Origin: Cristatella mucedo
Lineage: Eukaryota; Bryozoa; Phylactolaemata; Cristatellidae
Length of the DNA: 64,000 bases
NCBI GenBank assembly: GCA_009760855.2
Contig: WPIO01000019.1
Coordinates: 3,981,501 to 4,045,500 of the forward strand
Direction: 5' to 3'
Shown: one piece after another, positions 21,666-64,000 of the stretch
How positions within the stretch are numbered: the stretch's first letter is position 1
Layout: each line of letters opens with the position of its first letter
The notes under the pieces: model-generated
What the model was told of the DNA's origin: nothing
Seen by the model: only the letters and a program-made list of their open reading frames with translations
The model's database searches: none
Position numbers and translations under genes: made by a program

Positions 21666-22416
21666 GTAAGCATTCAAGGCCGAAAAAGGGCAAGTTCACA
21701 GGGAATACGCAATATTAGCAGAGGCTTACCGAAGGGGGGTCGGGGGGGCATATGTCCCCGGGCGCTGAATCAGGGGTGCTGAATCAGGGGGTGCCAGGGG
21801 GCGCCAAAATGGGTGTCTAATACTGGGTGGGGCGCCATATGTGTAAGTCGTCCCGGGGTGCACAATATCCTTGGAACGCCTCTCAATAGTATCATTATTT
21901 TTTGCTAAATTTCGGATAAATATTTTATATAATAAAATTATCAACTACGATGTGGATTAGATTGAGAGCAAAGTTAGATTAGATGGAGGGCACGAACTGT
22001 CATGGATGCTTGGCAGTGGCCGCTGGTTCTTAGTCCGGTGATAAGAAGCTCCAACTCGATGCAGCTCCGAACGAGCGTCCAGCCTTGTACAGTGCGAACA
22101 GCTTACCCCTCATGGATCTTGGCAATGCGGCAACCTTCGGCATTACTGAGAGGCTTTTGCCGGCGAATCAAATAATGCCCAACGGGCTGGTTCTATAATT
22201 CCAGCTCGTGCGAAGCCTCACGATTCAGGCATGAGCTGATGAAGTGGTCTGTTCTCAATGCTCTGTTCTGGAGAAAAACGAAATTTCCAACGTTTTCTTT
22301 AAGGGCTTTTGGGCAAACTTGGGCATATTGCCCTTAAACTGCCAAGTTATCGTGGTAATTCGCATTGAGATTACAATAATTACCAAATAGAACACACAAT
22401 ATATATTTAATATTTA

Positions 22417-22419
<3 letters not shown>

Positions 22420-22450
<31 letters not shown>

Positions 22451-22575
22451 CAGGTAATACAGGTATATATGCACACCCACATATATATATATTGTATGGT
22501 ATATATATATATATTGTATGTTATATATATATATATATATGTATATATATACTGTATGTTGTATATATACATATA
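22420..22575. repeat. Clustered (TA)n microsatellites
   Basis: Several TA runs separated by short GTATGT-type interruptions; directly abuts a TIR element. Confidence 0.9.
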
Positions 22576-23049
22576 CGATCAGCCCCCTACTTACGGCGGT
22601 TTGACTTACGAAAATTCGGAGAGAAGAAGTCTAATTTTGAAATCGAAAATCAAAATGTATCCGGGAAAACTTTTAAAATCCGCTTGTGATCAGCAGATTT
22701 GACAAAGCCGCAAACAGCAGGGAGGAAACGATGTCTGACAGCCATGCATTGACCAACTCCTCATCCTCCTCCCAAAAGTACTCAATTTACAGTTCGACAA
22801 CTATCAACTTCTGCATGCCCAAAAATACTCCACTTTATGATATGTAAATTTAATCTTATTGACTTTTTCTTATCTAGTTCTTATTCTTTATGAATTTTTC
22901 AAAAGATTCAGTAAGTTTACCTCCGCATGTCTTGGTCCGAACGCATCGCTGTAGAACGTGTCATTTGCCATTCTCGACTTCCAAAAATTTGACTACCGAC
23001 AGGTTTTTCGGTCCTTGTCTATTTCATAAGTCGGGGGCTGACTGTATAT
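22571..23049. mobile_element. Non-autonomous DNA transposon (MITE) with terminal inverted repeats
   Basis: Left end ATATACGATCAGCCCCCTAC TTACG (22,571-22,595) and right end CATAAGTCGGGGGCTGACTG TATAT (23,025-23,049) are complementary at 21 of 25 positions. The inside has no ORF. Insertion is into a TA-rich tract, so a TA target duplication, as in Tc1/mariner or pogo elements, is likely but cannot be separated from the surrounding TA repeats. Confidence 0.72.
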
Positions 23050-23144
23050 TTTATATACAAAAGGACACATAAAAGGACAATGTACGCTCTATATCCGGAA
23101 GTTTTGTATTTTCGCATTCTGTGATTTCTCTCGCCTCGATTACT

Positions 23145-23370
23145 ATGATGGTGGCATATGCTACTTCCATGCTACTCACTACCTCAACTGCTCTCCTGAC
23201 TCTGCTATGCTTCCCACTGTCTTTTTGTTGCGTGAGACGAAGTCTGTTGGCTACCGAATGCGTACCTAAAGCCGCTTAGGCTGTGAGTGCGCTATCCAAA
23301 ACTCTCCTGCGTAACACCCACATGGTCTTTATGGCTTTGTGGAGTTACAGACGGAGATACATTGCATATG
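23145..23370 (+). mobile_element. LINE family D, 3' end
   Basis: Matches 58,320-58,530: CTACTTCCATGCTACTCACT, GTGAGACGAAGTCTGTTGGC and CTGCGTAACACCCACATGGT, ending with GAGATACATTGCAT. Confidence 0.85.
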
Positions 23371-23704
23371 CCTTTGCCCTGCAGTTAATAAAAATGTGTA
23401 GCTCACTTCTACAATGCTCTCGCTTACTTGAGTTGCCTTATAGCTATTCTTCGGACGAGCGGAACCTCCGAACGAGAGTCACTCTGGACGGCTGCGCTCT
23501 TTTGCCGCTGCAGGGCAGCGAGCTTTGCGCCAATATTCACTCGGGCCGTGCAGAAATGAGGGACGTCCATTTTTTTTTAACAAGAGCCCTTGCAATCGGC
23601 CGGTGCAGAGCTCCGGGGTCTCCGGTAGTGGAGTCTGGCCAACTCTTTCAGACCGGGGTGGGCGGAGCGGGGTCGGGGGGGGGAGGGTAACAGCGGCTTT
23701 AAAA

Positions 23705-23900
23705 TATAATTCATTTTTAAAGCGATCTAAGAGATCTTAGTCTCTATTTAGGCACTTCACATACGCCACGGGGCTCGAGCCCTCGCATTCGACCAGACCT
23801 TGGCCGGAGCGGGCACCTTAACCGCTTAACCTTAACCGCTTAACCTTAACCGCTTAACCTTAACCGCTTAACCTTAACCTTTACCACTGGGCCAAACCAG
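23705..23900 (-). mobile_element. tRNA-derived SINE, family B, with internal 14-bp repeat
   Basis: Tail ATATAATTCATTTTTAAAGC, then GCCACGGGGCTCGAGCCC and head ACTGGGCCAAACCAG. In the head the block CTTAACCGCTTAAC is expanded into about four tandem units at 23,815-23,880. Confidence 0.8.
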
Positions 23901-24079
23901 CGCTTTACAGGCAGCCGTGCAGACTTAGGCTCTGAGCGTTGGGCGAGCTGCGCGGCTTGGATGGGAGTTTTATGAGGCCTTTCGGGACGGCATAATTTGA
24001 GCGCCTCGGTTTCGAGTCCTGGCTGTCTCTTGTCCTGTTCTGTCCTGTTCCTGCAGAGAGCTGGCAGTCTCTTGAGAGA

Positions 24080-24250
24080 GGACTAGCCCTCAGTCGAGCG
24101 GCACGGTGCCTGCCCTTCACGATCCAGGTCGTGGGTTCGAGTCGTGCGGCAAACAATTCTTTACTGTCCACTCGAGGCGAGTAAAGGTCGCCTGAAGGTT
24201 TTTCTGTCCCATAGGAGTGATGCTGTTGAATCCACTAATCTTTATTTTAC
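24080..24250 (+). mobile_element. Diverged tRNA-derived SINE, family A-like
   Basis: Carries GATCCAGGTCGTGGGTTCGA, a B-box-like segment, then a body of similar length ending in TGTTGAATCCACTAATCTTT. Confidence 0.55.
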
Positions 24251-24409
24251 TTTTGACTGTCCAAAGCTTTCAGGACCCCCGGGATTGCCAAAATATTAAT
24301 TTCTCAATCAGTTCTATCCCTCGACACGGATCAATGACTTAAAGACACTGATCGCAGCTATTCATTATTAGGGATCAAGGCATTCAGCCGTGCTCTCCTG
24401 GTTGCTTTA

Positions 24410-24490
24410 GCTAACTCTCCTGCGTAACACCCACATGGTCTTTATGACTTTGTGGAGTTACAGACGGAGATACATTACATTACATTCACT
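24410..24490 (+). mobile_element. LINE family D, short 3' fragment
   Basis: TAACTCTCCTGCGTAACACC to GGAGATACATTACATTACAT, the last 80 bp of the family. Confidence 0.85.
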
Positions 24491-24660
24491 GGTTAACGCG
24501 GTTGCTTTTCACGACCTCCGTCCCGAGGTCGTGGGTTCGAATCCTGCGGTGGGCGATCGCTTATTACCGCTGCAAGCGATGGTGATAGCCGTAAAGGCAC
24601 TTCTGTCGCTATACAAAAAGAGGCTGTTAAATCAGCTAGTATTTACTTTTAGATAAATGA
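24490..24660 (+). mobile_element. tRNA-derived SINE, family A (best copy)
   Basis: A-box side GGTTAACGCGGTTGCTTT, B box GGTTCGAATCC, then GCGGTGGGCGATCGCTTATT, GATAGCCGTAAAGGCACTTC and GCTATACAAAAAGAGGCTGT. Inserted directly behind a LINE D 3' end. Confidence 0.85.
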
Positions 24661-25109
24661 ACGCGGCTCACATTCTACCTTGACCATTCGCAGCCACGGC
24701 TTTTCCTTGATTACCAATGGTTTTCGTAAAAATTAATTCGGAATACATTTGTTTTTAAATGTTAGAGAATTATTGACCATCGAGTTAGCACTCTGAGCTG
24801 TTTAGACGCTACAGACGGTGCTCTCTGGCATAGAGTGAGCCGCGGAGGTCAGCCTTGAAGGTCAAACTCAATTATGCCTAACATCCACTGCAAGCCGAGG
24901 CGGGGGTTGTTGCCGAAACTCGGAAGCAGCGGCGGCGACGGATGGCCAAACATCTTCAATTGAGACGCATTGGACGGTCATGCTGAGGGCTAAGTGTCGA
25001 GATTTGGTGCTGTCTTTACAGCATCCCCAGTTAGACGTAGCTAAACTGCAAAAAGACCTACGCTCTTCTGCGGCCGACACTAGCACATTATTTCCACCCG
25101 ACCTGAGCT

Positions 25110-25330
25110 ACTACTTTTATGCTAATCAATTCCGCTATCGCCCTCCTGACTCAACTGTGCATCTCCTTCCTCTTTGTTGCGTGAGAGGAAGTACGCTGGC
25201 TACCGAACTGCCTCCGGAAACTGCTGACAATTCGCTATAGAAAACTCTTGTGCGTAGTAAAACTCTTGCTCACACTTTATCCTTCTGGCTTTTATGGAAT
25301 TACACATGAAGATACATTATATTACAATCG
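25110..25330 (+). mobile_element. LINE family D, diverged 3' end
   Basis: CCTCTTTGTTGCGTGAGAGG, ACGCTGGCTACCGAA and GGAATTACACATGAAGATAC follow the order of the family D tail. Confidence 0.7.
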
Positions 25331-25564
25331 TTCAACCTCGCTAGTACAGGAAACATCCGAGATACCAAGACAGCTGCTTATGCATGCGGCTTAAAAATCT
25401 GACAGAGAAAATGCCGGCATCGTAGGTCCTCGAAAAGTTGGAAATCACAGCCTCGCGGCAAGATATCCTGATCGCAAGTAGTTTGTGAAGAACATAGTTA
25501 CTCAATTTTCAAATGTCACTACGCGAGTTCGTCATTTAATTTGAGGGGGATGGCCTTTATTTAA

Positions 25565-25680
25565 AAAAAATAATAATAATGAAGCACTTGATAAAGCACC
25601 CTCAGAGAACTCAATCTCTTTCTAGGAGCTTTACAAGTGCTGCAAAGGAAGCACGATCGGATGACCTTCCACACAGCTTT
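25565..25680 (-). mobile_element. CR1-like LINE 3' tail (family C)
   Basis: AATAATAATAATGAAGCACT, then CACCCTCAGAGAACTCAATC and CTAGGAGCTTTACAAGTGCT: complement of the family tail. Confidence 0.85.
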
Positions 25681-26294
25681 CAGGCATGGGGACCGGGCTG
25701 GATGGGGACTGTGGCTTCGGTTTTGGCTGGTTACTAGAGGACTGGGCGTGTTGCCAGGTACGCCCCTTCGACCTTTGCACTATGACTGGCCGGCCTATCC
25801 AAGGTCCGGGTGCAGCCCATCCCGTGCCCCGGCAGAACTTTCCAGGCTATGCCGACGGTCGCCTAATGCCTTTGTCGTGGCCCTGAATTAGTCACTCAGG
25901 TGTGTCCCCTCTGCTGCCGAATAAGAGCAATTAAACGAGCTAGAGCTGACTCAGCCGGAAGTACGCACGAACGGGTTAAATATGAACGAAAGGGCTTAGT
26001 GCAGCCGATCAAAAGACAACCTAGAGTATGTTATGCAAACATCGATGGACCATCATGCATAGGAATAGCGAATTGCTACAAGAATGATATCTTTGATGAA
26101 GAACTTTTAAAGGGGATAGGGCCGAGCGTTGCCCTTGTGCCAACACGGATGTCACAGCTGGTGCGTTGGGCACAGAAAGGGTGTGCTGCACAGCTTAGCG
26201 TCAGCCCCATTGCCGTGCCGTGCCTCATCTAGAACAAAAGCAGCTGCAGATGCTTCTGACATGCTATTAGGCTAGGCACAGTTCGATTGCTACC

Positions 26295-26455
26295 TCGCTG
26301 GTCTGGCCCAGTGGTTAAGGTGATTGCCCTTAACGACCGAGGTCAAGGTGAATGTCAAGATGACCGAGGTCTGGGTGTCAGGCCCCGTGGCATAAGTGAA
26401 GTGCCTGAATGGAGATTAAGTTCTCTTAAGGCACTATACAAATGAATTATGTATA
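26295..26455 (+). mobile_element. tRNA-derived SINE, family B
   Basis: Head GTCTGGCCCAGTGGTTAAGG, then CCCTTAACGACCGAGGTC, GCCCCGTGGCATAAGTGAAG and the tail GAGATTAAGTTCTCTTAAGG CACTATACAAATGAATTATG. Confidence 0.88.
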
Positions 26456-26479
26456 ATTATATATGGTTCAGTTTCATGC

Positions 26480-26615
26480 TTAGCTTGTGGGTGGGCCAAA
26501 GTGCACACTGTATCGATCGTGCTTCCTTTGCAGCAAATGTAAAGTGTCCAGAAAGAGATTGAGTTCTCTGAGGCCACTATATCAACCGTATTATTATTAT
26601 TATTATTGTTTCTTG
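26480..26615 (+). mobile_element. CR1-like LINE 3' tail (family C)
   Basis: CGTGCTTCCTTTGCAGCAAA, TGTAAAGTGTCCAGAAAGAG and ATTGAGTTCTCTGAGGCCAC followed by (ATT)n. Confidence 0.88.
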
Positions 26616-26835
26616 CTCGATCGATTTCAGGGGCAGCACTCAGATCTGTAATGTGGGCACACAGTTTTAGGTAAAGAATACAAAGAAAAATGTCTTATAT
26701 ATGCAGCCTCATTTGACTGGCATAGCAGTGAAGGGAATTTCTGGAAATGGACTCAAGCCCCCAGGTGTGATTGCTTGTTTCAGAAAGGTGAAGGGTTAGC
26801 CAGCTCCTCAAGAGATTTCTGATTCTTTCTGTTGA

Positions 26836-27141
26836 ATGAGGCATGAGCTTTTCAGCATTGAGCATCTAAAACCCAGCCACTGCCACATCCACATTAGCCT
26901 CAACCTTGTCCCCCAGACCTCAATCGCAAGACTGAAGGTGCATGCCATGTGGCTGGCTGCCACGGGTGCCCCCACACTCGAGTCTGCCCACAGGGAGAGC
27001 CACGGCCTGCAGGCTCTCCTTGACCTTACGCTGCTAGAAGCGTACCACCCAAGGCTCTGCCAGCAGTTGGAATTCACAGCTTATCATGACCGAATCGGTC
27101 AGCATCTGGCAGCTCACCGCGCGCCGTCCACCATAACCTGA
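26836..27141 (+). other. Open frame of uncertain meaning, 101 codons
   Basis: Plus strand; LVPQTSIARLKVHAMWLAAT, ALLDLTLLEAYHPRLCQQLE and AYHDRIGQHLAAHRAPS suggest amphipathic helices and protein-like composition richer in GC than its surroundings. No family recognised; could be an exon of an unknown gene or chance. Confidence 0.25.
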
Positions 27142-27334
27142 GCACCAGGTAGAAGCCGAGTGAGAAGCTCATAGCAAGGCAGGCATATTCCGACGATGAA
27201 CCCAACCTGTTAAGAATGGCACACAGGCTTCGATTACTTCATTATGTTGTCACGTGGCTTCAGCGCGAGTGCATTTGACCCCGTGCGTACATTCCGGCGC
27301 ACGTGCCTGTGGCAGCGAAGCACAGAGGGATGCT

Positions 27335-27560
27335 GGCAGCAGCAGCAGCAGCAGCTAAGTCAGTCGCAGCAGTGTCAGCATCAGCAGCAGCAGGGGCGAT
27401 GTGGTAGCAGCAGTGTCAGCAGCAGCAGCAGCAGGGGCGATGTGGCAGCAGCAGTGTCAGCAGCAGCAGCAGGGGCGATGTGGCAGCAGCAGTGTCAGCA
27501 GCACTAGCAGGGGCGATGTGGCAGCAGCAGTGTCAGCAGCAGTAGCGGTATGGCAGCAGA
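27335..27560. repeat. CAG-rich minisatellite
   Basis: About four to five copies of a 35-42 bp unit, CAGGGGCGATGTGGCAGCAG then CAGTGTCAGCAGCAG, with varying CAG counts. Lies just downstream of the last PDE10 exon found. Confidence 0.9.
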
Positions 27561-27645
27561 GGCAGCGCTGCTGCTGCCACTTGACTTTTGGCTGCTCCAG
27601 AGGCGGTAGCAGCCTCGGACCAGTCGCTTCCTCGTGTCTGCTCAC

Positions 27646-64000
<36,355 letters not shown>

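Noticed and set aside
25637-26232. Plus-strand frames of 66-110 codons near 25.7-26.2 kb
   Set aside because: No recognisable domain; overlapping frames of similar length suggest chance openness. Kept out of the gene list.

Overview
This is a window of animal (metazoan) nuclear DNA. The genes are split by GT-AG introns. The families present (a MAST kinase, a GAF-domain cyclic nucleotide phosphodiesterase of the PDE10 type, and an eukaryotic-type FAD synthase) point to a metazoan. The introns are packed with microsatellites, tRNA-derived SINEs and CR1/jockey-like LINE fragments. The sequence alone does not fix the lineage; an invertebrate is my best guess.

Layout. (1) 1-8,605, + strand: the 3' part of a MAST gene. 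Seven phase-compatible exons run from the kinase C-lobe to the PDZ domain and the Ser/Pro-rich tail; the N-terminal exons lie before the window. (2) 9,257-10,897, - strand: a complete intronless FAD synthase (FLAD1) ORF, tail-to-tail with MAST. (3) 10.9-27.6 kb: no confident host gene; SINEs, LINE fragments, a TIR element and a decayed repetitive ORF of the 'EHGERFH' type. (4) 27,646-64,000, - strand: a PDE10-like gene read from N-terminal region (window end) through GAF-A, GAF-B and the HD catalytic domain. I placed 20 exons, 18 of them constitutive-looking or alternative positions with matching splice phases; the last coding exon was not found and one junction is unresolved.

The main discovery is that the PDE10-like gene holds two tandem exon pairs that look mutually exclusive. 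One pair (44,267-44,418 / 43,213-43,352) encodes the ADR-FL-D start of GAF-B, the regulatory domain. The other (31,924-32,035 / 31,431-31,542, both exactly 112 bp) encodes the catalytic segment with the fourth metal-binding Asp and part of the nucleotide pocket. In each pair, including both exons would break the reading frame, so one transcript can use only one. The gene could therefore make four enzymes that combine two allosteric inputs with two active-site versions. A decayed copy of a MAST kinase exon near the window start is a third case of exon-level duplication.

The repeats also form a system. A tRNA-derived SINE family shares its 3' tail with the 3' end of a CR1-like LINE, as expected when a SINE borrows LINE machinery. 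A second LINE family has two almost identical copies inside PDE10 introns, one of them nested in an older LINE.
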